Source: an uncultured Fibrobacterota bacterium
GTDB taxonomy: Bacteria; Fibrobacterota; Fibrobacteria; Fibrobacterales; Fibrobacteraceae
Assembly (NCBI GenBank): GCA_903876665.1
Contig: CAIRAY010000157.1
Coordinates: 1-36,386 of the forward strand
Reading direction: 5' to 3'
Length of the DNA: 36,386 nt
Position numbers and translations under genes: made by a program. The notes under the pieces are model-generated. The model was not told the origin of the DNA, searched no databases, and saw nothing but the letters and a program-made list of their open reading frames with translations. Below are positions 17,495-26,147 of the stretch, piece after piece (position 1 is the first letter of the stretch; every line of letters starts with the position of its first letter).

Positions 17495-18330
17495 TTGGTT
17501 TCCCTAGACTTAATGGCCCATGATTGGCTAACGGGAAAGGCCTGGAAATTCAAGGCGACGACTTGCTCAACGGGTTCGTCTTTGGTGGCTGCGGCAAGAA
17601 TTTCTTTACGTAGTTCATCGAGTTTCGCGCTGATGCGCGAAAAGGCTTCTTGGCTAGTGCCAAATACAGCATAACTCGCGTGGCGTTGCTCTTTGGGCAA
17701 CGATTCGGCAGCTTCGATGGCGCGCAACATATATTCACTACGCACAGTTCGAAATACCACGCCAGGAACACCCTCGGCGCTCACTATCGCATCTTGTTGA
17801 GCATAGCGGTCGCCGGCAAACTTTCGCAATAAACCAATGCGAACAAGCAATTCTATGCCTTCTTTGGCAAGGCGCGGGCTGATTTGCGGACGAACCATTC
17901 GCCCTAATTTAGCATAATCCCCTAGCCACGGCGCATGGACAGCTAATTCACGCAAGACAGGTAAATACCATTGACTATAATACGCCCACTGGTCTTCACG
18001 GATGCGAGCAAATGAGGTCTTTCCGCGTATTTGTTTGAGCTCTTGCAAATAGCGGTCGCGCTCAGCTGCGGAATCCGCTTGGTTGTAGAAAACGAGGGAA
18101 CGAAAGTAGATTGCTTCCCGGCCATGGAGTCCGAGGACAGGTAGCATTTTTTCGACGGAATCGGAACGTAGGTTCTTTTCACCTTTGAGAACGTGCACGA
18201 GGAACGAATGGCTTCCGAAGCCACAGAGGCTTGCAAATCCTCGGATGGAGAAGGTCGAATCGACCTTCTTCTGTGCAGCAATGAAGTCGCGCAGATAATT
18301 CCGAAAATTGTCGTGCTCGAAAAGGTGCAT
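17491..18330 (-). CDS. TIGR02147/DUF4423 family protein, probable regulator
   Basis: A 279-aa cytoplasmic protein of the TIGR02147 family, a large paralogous family first defined in Fibrobacter. The N-terminus (MHLFEHDNFRNYLRDFI) and a helical segment at ~25-70 (SIRGFASLCGFGSHSFLVHVLKGEKNL) look like a Cro/HTH-type fold, followed by the DUF4423 region (~100-270). Function is not proven for the family; a transcriptional regulator is the usual guess. It starts 4 bp after one chagasin-like lipoprotein gene and its stop overlaps the start of another (ATGA), so it is probably translated from the same mRNA. It may control the operon through the palindrome at 19094-19109. Confidence 0.85.
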   Translation of the reverse strand: MHLFEHDNFRNYLRDFIAAQKKVDSTFSIRGFASLCGFGSHSFLVHVLKGEKNLRSDSVEKMLPVLGLHGREAIYFRSLVFYNQADSAAERDRYLQELKQIRGKTSFARIREDQWAYYSQWYLPVLRELAVHAPWLGDYAKLGRMVRPQISPRLAKEGIELLVRIGLLRKFAGDRYAQQDAIVSAEGVPGVVFRTVRSEYMLRAIEAAESLPKEQRHASYAVFGTSQEAFSRISAKLDELRKEILAAATKDEPVEQVVALNFQAFPVSQSWAIKSRETK

Positions 18331-18334
18331 GTAC

Positions 18335-19012
18335 TTATCGGGTTTGAATGGAGAAATGGGAGTAACTCAAGGGCTCTCCAAGCCAGGAGCGGGAATAGAT
18401 GATCTCGATGTCCGAGCGCCCTTCAGCGAGCACGTCAAAGCGAATGACCTCTACGCAAGGCTCTCCCACCATACCAGAAGTTGCACCAGGACATAGGGTA
18501 TACTGCGATTGTTTCAAGAGCTCCGAAGAGGTTGTCACTAACCACGAGTACCCAGTAGATACATTGGTGGGCAGGCTTATTTCGATACGGGAGCCAGTCT
18601 GTAAAAACAGGGTCTCGAATGGATTCAAGGAGAGCATAGACATGTAACCATCAGCATTGTATATGCGAATGGAGTCGATAGCCACAGAGTCGTAGTTCTG
18701 GAGGGTAGGGGGATAGATCGAATCTACATCAATCGTATCGGCGGGTGTGGTACATTGGTACTGCTTGTTGTCGACACACACAGCAACGCTACTGGAGGAT
18801 GGGGGATAGATCGAGTCAACATGATTCGTCTCTTCTGAAGTGCCACAATGGTATTGCTTGCTATCCACACACTCCGCGGTGCTACTAGAGGATGTTGACC
18901 CCAATGTCGTTGAACTGGTATCTCCTGTATTCAATGCCGTGTCCTGGCATGCAAGCAAGGCAAGCATGGGCATGGCCAAAGCCATTATTTTGATGAATTT
19001 GATTCTGTTCAT
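18335..19012 (-). CDS. Lipoprotein with chagasin/I42 cysteine protease inhibitor domain
   Basis: A 225-aa predicted lipoprotein. The ATG at 19012 follows GGAG by six bases; an in-frame TTG four codons upstream lies on that ribosome site and is unlikely. Lipobox LLAC (Cys22). A Ser-rich stretch and two near copies of a VDSKQYHC/VDNKQYQC ... DSIYPP segment (~40-100) come next. The C-terminal ~100 residues match chagasin/I42: LPTNVSTGYSWLV (NPTTGY loop), GEPCVEVIRFDVLAEGRSDI (middle loop and strand) and YSRSW (RPW loop). The family blocks papain-like cysteine proteases. First gene of the operon with the TIGR02147 protein and a second chagasin-like lipoprotein. It is probably surface-exposed. Confidence 0.8.
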   Translation of the reverse strand: MNRIKFIKIMALAMPMLALLACQDTALNTGDTSSTTLGSTSSSSTAECVDSKQYHCGTSEETNHVDSIYPPSSSSVAVCVDNKQYQCTTPADTIDVDSIYPPTLQNYDSVAIDSIRIYNADGYMSMLSLNPFETLFLQTGSRIEISLPTNVSTGYSWLVTTSSELLKQSQYTLCPGATSGMVGEPCVEVIRFDVLAEGRSDIEIIYSRSWLGEPLSYSHFSIQTR

Positions 19013-19044
19013 ATTGGTCTCCAATGTTTGTAAAAGATTACCTC

Positions 19045-19109
19045 TAATATAGCGCTAGGACCAGATTGAAATTGGTAAATATAGACTTTTAGTGGTCTCT
19101 AGGGAGACC
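19045..19109 (-). promoter_or_regulatory. Promoter with palindromic operator for the chagasin operon
   Basis: On the minus strand a -10-like TATATTA lies at 19051-19045. Exactly 49 bp away (start to start on the + strand) is the palindrome GGTCTCTAGGGAGACC (19094-19109). The same two elements with the same 49-bp spacing stand before the lipoprotein gene starting at 20178. No good -35 is present (CAATTT at 17 bp), and the palindrome is centred near -64, which suits an activator site. Confidence 0.6.
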
Positions 19110-19152
19110 GGTTCTGAATCCATGCGCGTGTACAGTATTTCTAGGCCCCTTA

Positions 19153-20178
19153 CTAGGGAATCGTGTTTCTTGCCCCAACAAATACAGTCAAAGTAGCGCT
19201 ACCACCCGTATTGTATCCACCAATAACGGCATCAAAATCTAAGGATCTGCGACCTTCCATGTCAATATTGCGTAGAAATACGAAGCTATTTACGGTTCCA
19301 TAATCTTCATTGTCATCGTTGATTGCGCCCTCATTTGAACTATTGAACACATAGAGTAGGGGATCTCCATCCGTGGACTCTAGACTAAAACCTGGTTCAT
19401 TGGTGATTGGATCCATCACAGAGCGATCATAGGTATAATGTATAGACTGACCCGCAACGGAGATTCGCTCTTCAGAAAGCACCACAGGAGGCTTCCGAAA
19501 TGCAGGAGCGATTGATACAGAGAGAGTGACAAATCCATGAGAATTTGGACTGTATGAATAAACAAGGACACGAACGCATTGATCCTTTGTCGAATTAATC
19601 GATATTTTTGGATTTAACCCATTTTCATCATCGGATCTTGCTTGAATATCTAGAGGCGCCATTGTATTTGATCCAATACTTTCACGAGCCTGGCTAACCC
19701 ATACACCCGAATCCGGGGCCGCAGGGTTTGACCAAGTATCACTATATGTAAAGATCGCCATTACAGGATCAACGGTAGCAGAAGAAGCATCATGAGTATA
19801 AAACATGTAGTTTACACCCTGCTCTAAACAAAATTTCCTTTCGACCAGGCGCTCAAGGGGTAGTGGACCCGTTGACATGTATGGATTCCAATTGAATTTA
19901 CCTGCGTCACCAGGCTTTTTCAGAACATGCGTTATTAACTTTGGCTCCGTAGCATTTGATGGAAGCGCAATCTTTTCGGGTTCAAGCCCGTATTTGGTTT
20001 GAATAGATTGATACTTTTGCTTAGAATCAGCATGCCCAAATTTTTTTAGTGCAATAATTTCTGACTGGTAGCTTGCTTCATTGGTTTGTCCTAGGCGTTG
20101 TTCGCTAACAACATGATCGCTGCACCCTACGATGAAAAGCAGCATCATTGAAATTTCAACTAAATACCGTCCTTGCAT
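19153..20178 (-). CDS. Predicted lipoprotein, function unknown
   Basis: A 341-aa predicted lipoprotein. Two ATGs are possible: 20190 has no ribosome site, while 20178 has GAGG six bases before it, so 20178 is preferred. Lipobox FIVGC. The mature part is rich in Ser, Asn and beta-strand-like segments, with two Cys (in RKFCLEQ and DQCVRVL) and two stretches resembling PPC-type pre-peptidase or jelly-roll domains (~100-225 and ~240-340). I do not recognise a family. It is transcribed from a promoter that shares its palindrome with the chagasin operon, so it likely belongs to the same regulon. Confidence 0.7.
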   Translation of the reverse strand: MQGRYLVEISMMLLFIVGCSDHVVSEQRLGQTNEASYQSEIIALKKFGHADSKQKYQSIQTKYGLEPEKIALPSNATEPKLITHVLKKPGDAGKFNWNPYMSTGPLPLERLVERKFCLEQGVNYMFYTHDASSATVDPVMAIFTYSDTWSNPAAPDSGVWVSQARESIGSNTMAPLDIQARSDDENGLNPKISINSTKDQCVRVLVYSYSPNSHGFVTLSVSIAPAFRKPPVVLSEERISVAGQSIHYTYDRSVMDPITNEPGFSLESTDGDPLLYVFNSSNEGAINDDNEDYGTVNSFVFLRNIDMEGRRSLDFDAVIGGYNTGGSATLTVFVGARNTIP

Positions 20179-20244
20179 ATGAATCCTCATTGATTGGTTT
20201 AATGTTCAAATACTTGTGATTATGTGCACACAAAATATTGCCCC

Positions 20245-20311
20245 TAATATAACGCGGACGGAACATTTGAATAGGGTGATTAATTATTTTACTGGTCTCT
20301 ACAGAGACCAG
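20245..20311 (-). promoter_or_regulatory. Promoter with palindromic operator for lipoprotein at 19153-20178
   Basis: The -10-like TATATTA lies at 20251-20245 and a perfect palindrome CTGGTCTCTACAGAGACCAG at 20292-20311 (9-bp arms, 2-bp spacer). Its 16-bp core GGTCTCTACAGAGACC begins exactly 49 bp from the TAATATA start, as at 19045-19109. The sequence between is less conserved, so the spacing itself seems to be kept. It also lies ~190 bp upstream of the divergent gene at 20498. Confidence 0.62.
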
Positions 20312-20497
20312 TTCGATTGATCAGGAATTTGGGTGAATCCAAGTAATCGCATTGTAAGCGACGATGTTTGCAAATGGATTTATCTACAGCTAATCATGTA
20401 TCGAGGTGATCTATCTCACACTGATTTCTTTAATCTCATTTTGGTTAATTATTCTTTCATTCGAACCAAGTCATCAAACCCTACAAAGGAGTCTCAA

Positions 20498-21295
20498 ATG
20501 AAATATTCTCTGCCACTCATTGCCCTTGGAAGCGCGTTAGCCTTCTTTTCCTGTAGCGAAAACAGTGGGAATAACCCAGGTATTACCTCGGTCGAGCAAG
20601 ATATACAGCTCATGGCTAGCACCATTACCACTTTGAGCTTGCCCAATGGAACGGGAGCTAAGGAGCAGCCATTGACCAAGCGTCTTGCGCGTCAGCAAGT
20701 TTCAATGGAAAAGAATCTCGAGTATTCCTGTAAGTGGGTAGTTGACTTTGAAGTATGCTCCGATGGCGTCGATACGGATTCGACTTGGTACTTTGATTCC
20801 ACCGGAGCCTTGTTAAATGAAGAGGCATTTATTGCAAATGATTGGGATGCTCCTAAGCAATATAGTCACTCAATAAGTTCCAATAGCATTTACACCTCGG
20901 ACCTATTTGATACCACCACATCAAGCATGTCCGGAAACCTTTTCGACTCCACGAGCTCATTCAATTTCAAGATGGAGATGGTGGGCTGGGGTAAAGTGAC
21001 CTATAAAGTAAATCAGCTGGAGCTTGTCCTCGAAAGGATGAAGGTCGAATTTGATACAGAAACAGATTCTTTCAGCTTGAACTATAAACTATCGATCATG
21101 AAGAACAAGTACATGGCAAACTTTATATTTGCTGAATCTTTTACCTCTATGATGGAGAATGAGAATGTGGCACTTATGAATCTTGAATCAGACCTGATCT
21201 TGAAATCAACAGGCGAAGTGGTTGGCTCCATGATCCTAATGATAGATGGATCCGTCCAGTTCAAGGATAAGGACGGATTGGTTATTACTCCGTAA
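20498..21295 (+). CDS. Predicted lipoprotein, function unknown
   Basis: A 265-aa predicted lipoprotein. The ATG at 20498 follows AAGGAG; an earlier in-frame start at 20333 has none and would bury the signal. Lipobox FFSC (Cys24 region), then a low-complexity N-terminus. Two Cys (EYSCKWVVDFEVCSDG) flank a short strand pair. The rest alternates Ser/Thr-rich strands (SSMSGNLFDSTSSFNFKMEM) and looks like a beta-barrel or beta-sandwich with no family I recognise. It is divergent from the lipoprotein gene at 19153-20178 and ends at a clear terminator. Confidence 0.72.
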   Translation: MKYSLPLIALGSALAFFSCSENSGNNPGITSVEQDIQLMASTITTLSLPNGTGAKEQPLTKRLARQQVSMEKNLEYSCKWVVDFEVCSDGVDTDSTWYFDSTGALLNEEAFIANDWDAPKQYSHSISSNSIYTSDLFDTTTSSMSGNLFDSTSSFNFKMEMVGWGKVTYKVNQLELVLERMKVEFDTETDSFSLNYKLSIMKNKYMANFIFAESFTSMMENENVALMNLESDLILKSTGEVVGSMILMIDGSVQFKDKDGLVITP

Positions 21296-21307
21296 CCGCT
21301 TTTATAT

Positions 21308-21350
21308 CGATAGTTAAGGGCTGTTAGCGTTTGCTATCGGCTCTTTTTTT
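21308..21350 (+). terminator. Rho-independent terminator
   Basis: CGATAG (21308-21313) pairs with CTATCG (21334-21339), with an inner GCT/AGC pairing in the loop, followed by GCTC and eight T residues (21343-21350). It terminates the lipoprotein gene ending at 21295. Confidence 0.65.
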
Positions 21351-21636
21351 GTCCCTTCAGTAAAGCCGAGCTCATTCATCAAGCGGGTCTCTCAAGTTCC
21401 AGCTCCATGACCCAAAGTTCCTCATCTGCGATAACGGTCGCTGTCCCCAACGCCTCCTTTGAACACGATAGTTCTTCGGCACCCGTACCCCCGATGCAGA
21501 TTATGTGCAACTGGGTGGCCAACGGAATTTTGATCTCCTCGGAAGGATGCGCTGACAACACCGCAATGACGTCGTTCTCTAAATCGTAGTACACAATGAA
21601 CAGGAAAATCGATTTAGGTTGCTATTGAGGTAAACA
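21351..21636. other. Gap before the esterase gene, possible small ORF
   Basis: The minus strand from 21594 (GTG) to 21379 is open for 71 codons with a protein-like composition (MYYDLENDVIAVLSAHPSEE at the start), but there is no ribosome site and no family match. The overlapping + strand frame at 21407-21589 is less protein-like. The last part contains GAGG before the ATG at 21637. The small gene is only a possibility. Confidence 0.3.
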
Positions 21637-24600
21637 ATGTCACTAGGTAAAGCATTTCTCGTCTCCTTGGTTTCATGCGTCATCTCCGCCTGGGCCTTGC
21701 CTCACTACAAGGTCTTTGTGCTGAGCGGACAGTCCAATGCCGGTGGCAACACCGAAGTCCGCTACTTGCCTCCGGAGATGAACAAGGTCCATCAGAACAT
21801 CAAACTCTTTATTGGGGAATACCTGGTCGACTCCATTGTGCCCAACTACACGTTGCAGGACAACCGTAACTTTTGGCTCAACCTCAGGCCCAACCTCGCC
21901 GGTTACAATGTCTTTTCGGGTGCAGAACTCGGAATGGGCTACACTCTATCGCAACTTTATCCCAACGACAACATTGCCATCATCAAGTACCACTGCCCGG
22001 GCAAAGCCCTTTACAGCTATTTTCGGCCTCCTTCCAGTGGACCACTCACCTGGTACCCTCAAAAAAGCCGTGGCTATGACAATCTCGTCACCACGGTGAA
22101 CAGCGCTCTGGCAAGCATTGGCGGCACCTACGAAGTCGTCGGCATGGGCTGGCTCCAGGGTGAGTCTGACATGCTCGAAGGCAAAGGCTCGGAGTACGAA
22201 ACCCACCTGAAAAATTTTATCTCGGATTTGCGCACAACGTTCCGTTCGCCCAACATGCGCTTTGCCATTTCCCAAACCATGCCTGAATGGGGCGACGCCA
22301 CCCAAGGTCCACTGGTGCGCAATGCCCAGCAAAAGGTTGCCGACGACCTTCGCTATGTGGGTATTTTCGATCCTCACACCGATGCAAGCCTTTATCCTTA
22401 TGGGGGAATGCTTCCAAATGGCAGCATGGACTATCACTTCAACAAACAGGCGACCGTAAACATCGGTACCGCCTTGGCAAAAGTGCTCCAACAGGTCGCC
22501 AATGAATCCGCCACCACAGGCATTCAGACAACGGCGCCATTTTGGACCTTCAATGCAGGTCTCGAAGGCTGGAGTGGAAGCCACAGCGCAACGGTCTTAA
22601 ACACTGCAGGACGCATGGATTTTGCGATCACCGGGGGGGACCCTTACATCTGGTCGCCGGGCAACCTGAATTTTCCAGCCTCGGTGTACCACTATCTCGT
22701 AGGACGCATGCAAACAAATACACCCGAAGTCAATGGAGAGCTCCTTTGGTCAACCACGGACCATCCCTCGGTGGATGGCTCCATGCAAGGCAACCTCTCG
22801 GTTAAGTACAATGACACCCAATTGCGCACCTATGCCTTTGATCTGGCCTACAACCAAAAGTGGAGTGGCACCATTTCACAGCTGAGGCTGGACCCAACCA
22901 CCGCATCGACAGGCTCCGTCAAAATCGATGACCTGAAGTTTGTCGGCACGCGCTCGGGTGGATTTGAGGCCATTCCCGGCGTCATCCAGGCCGAAAATTT
23001 CAATCTGGGAGGCGAAGGCAATTCTTACCACGATGCCGATGTCGCGAACCAGGGCAGCACATACCGCACCAGCGAAGGCGTCGACATCGCGCAAGCCTCG
23101 GACCTTGATGGCGCCTATAGCCTTGGATGGCAAAGCACCGGCGAATGGCAGGAGTATCTGGTACAGGTGGCAAAAAGTGGAAGCTTCACTTTGAATGTCC
23201 GCTATGCTGCGAGCACGAACACTAACAAGATTCATGTTGAATTCAATGGTGAAGATCGTACGGGATCCATGACCTTGCCCAGCACCGGTAGCGTACAAAC
23301 TTTCAATACCTTCCAAAAAGTCGTGTCCCTGAACGAGGGCGTCCAAATGATGAGGGTGGTAATCGAGCAGTCCACGGGTGGCTTCAACACCAACTACTAC
23401 CAGTTCACCCCTGCGGACATTGGCGTTGAATTCACCTATCCAGTGGCCCAACCCAGCTTTCCTCCCAATTCGTCCATCGACTTGAGCGTGCAGGTGAGTG
23501 ATCCCGGCAGCCAGGCCAGTAAAGTGGAATTTTATTTGGGGAGCACCAAAATTGGCGAAGACTCCGAGCGCCCCTTTGGTATTTCAACGGCCTCCTTGAC
23601 GGCCGGAAATTATCGGGCCATTGCCAAGGTGGTGAATGCCAGCGGCACCATTCTTGCCACAGATACGCAATCCTTGTATGTCGGCAATGCCAAGGTGGGC
23701 ATTCGTCCCTTGCCACAAACTGCCTCCACCGAAGCCAGCTGGAACTGTGCTGGGTGTGGCAACTGGGAAACCATGACCGGAAAATATCCGACCCTTGCCG
23801 AAAAGATGTATGCCGTCAAGGACTTTACGGGCGATTTTAAGACAAAAAAACGCTTTTTTGAGTTTTACCTTCCTACGAACCAGGACTGGATCGACATGAA
23901 CCCCGCCACCAACTCTTTGATCCAGCTCATCCGCACCAAGGAATCCATGGGCGAAGACGTCGAGCATATTCTCATCTGCCGAGAGGCGGAGCTATTGGGC
24001 GTAGGCAAGTGGGGCCCCATCCCAGGTGACAGCCGTATTCTCTACCAGCGCGATGTGGATGATCATCACAAGCTGTTCCAGGACGCCTACACTGCTGGGC
24101 TTGTCAGGAAGAATGACTACAAACTGGTCCAAATGGTTCGCGAGCCCGATGTATTCTCCACCAATGCGGATGCCATAAAGATCATCCAGTCCATGGATGG
24201 CGTGGCCTATGAAGTACACCACTTTGGAGCGGGCGAGTGGTTCTACGAACCCGAACTCACCCAAAGGATGGCTAAGGGTATTCAATGGACCATCGACAAC
24301 GGCAAGGACTACATCTTCTACTACGGTCCCTTCCGTTGGACCGGCTGTTCTGACTACTACGACGACATCTACAAGGACTGGTTGCAGATCGCATGGAATT
24401 CGGGAATCCCGAAATTCTCCAACAACATGTTTTACTACCTGAATGCATTCCCCTTTGGTTGCGGAGTTTCGCGCCAGATTGGTCCCGAGACAGATCCATA
24501 CTCGATTGCCGGTGAGACGAAGTGGCTGATCGAGCAGGTCTCCATCCTAGGTTCATCGGTAACGAGTAGCTCGTCCAGTAGTTCGAGCTCCAGCCCCAGC

Positions 24601-25590
24601 AGCAGCGCAACGAAGCCCATCTGGGACTTCACCAGTAGCATCGAAAGCTGGAACACGACCAACAAGCTGACCCTCAGTGCAAGCTCGAGCATCCTCAACG
24701 CGACCATCACCGGCGGCGATCCCTACATGCATTCACCCGACAACCTGGGCTTCAATCTTGCGGACTACTCCACCGTGGCATTCCGCATGCGCAACCAGAG
24801 CGCCGATGTCACCGCCGAGCTATTCTGGACCACCACGACGGCCACAGGCTATGATGTCACCAAGCTGGTGCAGTTCCCCATCGTGGCGAATGACGCAGCC
24901 CAGCGCACCTATCTGGTGGACCTGTCCGCCAAATCCACATGGACGGGCACCCTCAAGCAGCTACGCTACGACCCCATTGCCAGCCAAAGTTCCGGAAGCC
25001 AGGCCATCGACTGGATCAAGCTGGTTGGCGGGTATCCGAGCGGCTCCAAGGCGATCCCAGGCACCATCCAGGCCGAGGACTACAACAAGGGTGGCGAAGG
25101 TGTGGCGTATCATGACGTCGATGTCAACAACTGGGGAGGTGCCTACAGAAGCTCCGAGGCAGTAGATGTGCAGGGAACAAACGATGCCGGTGCGGGTTAC
25201 AATCTGGGTTGGCTGGCCAGTGGTGAATGGACGGAGTATCTGGTGAATGTGGCGACGACAGGAAGCTATGATTTAGACCTGCGCGTTGCAGCCAGTAGCA
25301 ACAACAATACGTTGCATGTTGACTTCAACGGCGAGAACAAAAGCGGCACGATTACCGTGAATAGCACTGGTAGCGATCAAACGTGGACGACCAAAACAAT
25401 ACGAGTCAACTTGACTGCAGGTCGGCAGCTTATGCGTCTTGCGATCGATCAAAGTACAGGGGGATTGAATGTCAACTGGATCGGATTTGTTGAGGACGCT
25501 CCAACCAGGATAAAACCCTCGCAAGCCTCTGAACCCCAAAATATCCAAGCAGAACGCAAGCAATTTGATCTCATCGGGCGGTGGCGCTGA
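21637..25590 (+). CDS. Secreted CE6/SASA-type acetylesterase fused to unknown domain and CBM6 modules
   Basis: A 1317-aa secreted modular protein. Signal peptide ~1-20 (cut after AWA). Residues ~22-290 are an SGNH-like esterase of the SASA/CE6 group: S33 in FVLSGQSNAGG (nucleophile), WLQGESD (172-178), and D265/H267 in MDYHFN. It likely removes acetyl groups from xylan or mannan. Then a GGDPY module (~302-436), CBM6 (~444-591), Ig (~597-688) and an unrecognised ~280-residue domain (~689-970; CAGCGNWETM, ICREAELLG, EVHHFGAGEW, YYGPFRW), which looks alpha/beta and may be catalytic. A Ser linker leads to a second GGDPY module (~995-1131) and a second CBM6 (~1137-1284). It ends in FDLIGRWR, a cut-short sorting motif. 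GAGG precedes the start. Confidence 0.87.
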   Translation: MSLGKAFLVSLVSCVISAWALPHYKVFVLSGQSNAGGNTEVRYLPPEMNKVHQNIKLFIGEYLVDSIVPNYTLQDNRNFWLNLRPNLAGYNVFSGAELGMGYTLSQLYPNDNIAIIKYHCPGKALYSYFRPPSSGPLTWYPQKSRGYDNLVTTVNSALASIGGTYEVVGMGWLQGESDMLEGKGSEYETHLKNFISDLRTTFRSPNMRFAISQTMPEWGDATQGPLVRNAQQKVADDLRYVGIFDPHTDASLYPYGGMLPNGSMDYHFNKQATVNIGTALAKVLQQVANESATTGIQTTAPFWTFNAGLEGWSGSHSATVLNTAGRMDFAITGGDPYIWSPGNLNFPASVYHYLVGRMQTNTPEVNGELLWSTTDHPSVDGSMQGNLSVKYNDTQLRTYAFDLAYNQKWSGTISQLRLDPTTASTGSVKIDDLKFVGTRSGGFEAIPGVIQAENFNLGGEGNSYHDADVANQGSTYRTSEGVDIAQASDLDGAYSLGWQSTGEWQEYLVQVAKSGSFTLNVRYAASTNTNKIHVEFNGEDRTGSMTLPSTGSVQTFNTFQKVVSLNEGVQMMRVVIEQSTGGFNTNYYQFTPADIGVEFTYPVAQPSFPPNSSIDLSVQVSDPGSQASKVEFYLGSTKIGEDSERPFGISTASLTAGNYRAIAKVVNASGTILATDTQSLYVGNAKVGIRPLPQTASTEASWNCAGCGNWETMTGKYPTLAEKMYAVKDFTGDFKTKKRFFEFYLPTNQDWIDMNPATNSLIQLIRTKESMGEDVEHILICREAELLGVGKWGPIPGDSRILYQRDVDDHHKLFQDAYTAGLVRKNDYKLVQMVREPDVFSTNADAIKIIQSMDGVAYEVHHFGAGEWFYEPELTQRMAKGIQWTIDNGKDYIFYYGPFRWTGCSDYYDDIYKDWLQIAWNSGIPKFSNNMFYYLNAFPFGCGVSRQIGPETDPYSIAGETKWLIEQVSILGSSVTSSSSSSSSSSPSSSATKPIWDFTSSIESWNTTNKLTLSASSSILNATITGGDPYMHSPDNLGFNLADYSTVAFRMRNQSADVTAELFWTTTTATGYDVTKLVQFPIVANDAAQRTYLVDLSAKSTWTGTLKQLRYDPIASQSSGSQAIDWIKLVGGYPSGSKAIPGTIQAEDYNKGGEGVAYHDVDVNNWGGAYRSSEAVDVQGTNDAGAGYNLGWLASGEWTEYLVNVATTGSYDLDLRVAASSNNNTLHVDFNGENKSGTITVNSTGSDQTWTTKTIRVNLTAGRQLMRLAIDQSTGGLNVNWIGFVEDAPTRIKPSQASEPQNIQAERKQFDLIGRWR

Positions 25591-25644
25591 TCGTTGAATT
25601 TTGGCTACTGTTCAGGTCATGAAGTGGCCAAGCTTTGCATAGCT

Positions 25645-25670
25645 GCCAGTCGACTCAAAGAGCGACTGGC
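25645..25670 (+). terminator. Hairpin after the esterase gene
   Basis: GCCAGTCG (25645-25652) pairs perfectly with CGACTGGC (25663-25670) around a 10-nt loop, 55 bases after the stop. No T-tract follows. Confidence 0.45.
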
Positions 25671-25680
25671 AACACATCGG

Positions 25681-25696
25681 CCGTGCCGGGCATGAC
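25681..25696 (-). repeat. Dispersed copy of the GTCATGCCCGGC repeat
   Basis: The minus strand reads GTCATGCCCGGCACGG, identical over 16 bases to 4100-4115. This ties the two intergenic regions together as members of one dispersed family. Confidence 0.6.
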
Positions 25697-25785
25697 TCCG
25701 ATTTGTTCATATCTATAATTGCCGGAGCAATAAATGCGGGGTTGCAACGCATCACTCAGAAATATTGCTGCAGGTTGTTCTTCAA

Positions 25786-26143
25786 AAATTTCGGGGCTTC
25801 CGGCTATTGTGTGGGTAAAGCCTTCCGGAAGCCCTTCCCCCTCTTACACCCCCTTTTGGTGCTTTGGGGTCCAAGCCACTCCCGGGGGGGGTGCACATGA
25901 CGGGGGCGACAGCGGGAGCCGAGCTTGCAAGCCGCAGGCTTGTGGTTCTTCTGCCGCAACGGTCTGCGTAGCAGAAGAAGCGAATCTCCGTGGAAAGCGC
26001 CCGACTGGAAGGCGGGGAATGAGCTTTCCATGGAGTCGAGCTTCATAGTGGAGACAGAAGAGCCATGAGGTGAAGCTTTTCGCCCATGGCGGGTGCAGCA
26101 CCCCGGGAATTTACCCACACGATTCCCCGAAGCGCCAAAATTT
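25786..26143. mobile_element. 358-bp non-coding element with 34-bp terminal inverted repeats
   Basis: The ends 25786-25819 and 26110-26143 are inverted copies of equal length (34 bp) with 28 identities; both begin AAATTT and end GTGTGGGTAAA when read inward. The interior has G/C-rich runs and several hairpins: CAAGCC/GGCTTG, CTTCTGC/GCAGAAG, GGAAAGC/GCTTTCC and GGGTGC/CACCC. No transposase or plausible protein is inside. It lies 4 bp from the stop codon of the lipoprotein gene at 26148. No target-site duplication is apparent. A MITE-like element or a structured-RNA locus are both possible. Confidence 0.6.
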
Positions 26144-26147
26144 CTAG

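Noticed and set aside
21407..21589. 60-codon + strand frame starting MTQSSSSAITV
   Set aside because: It has no ribosome site and no family; the opposite strand is at least as protein-like, and neither can be supported as a gene.
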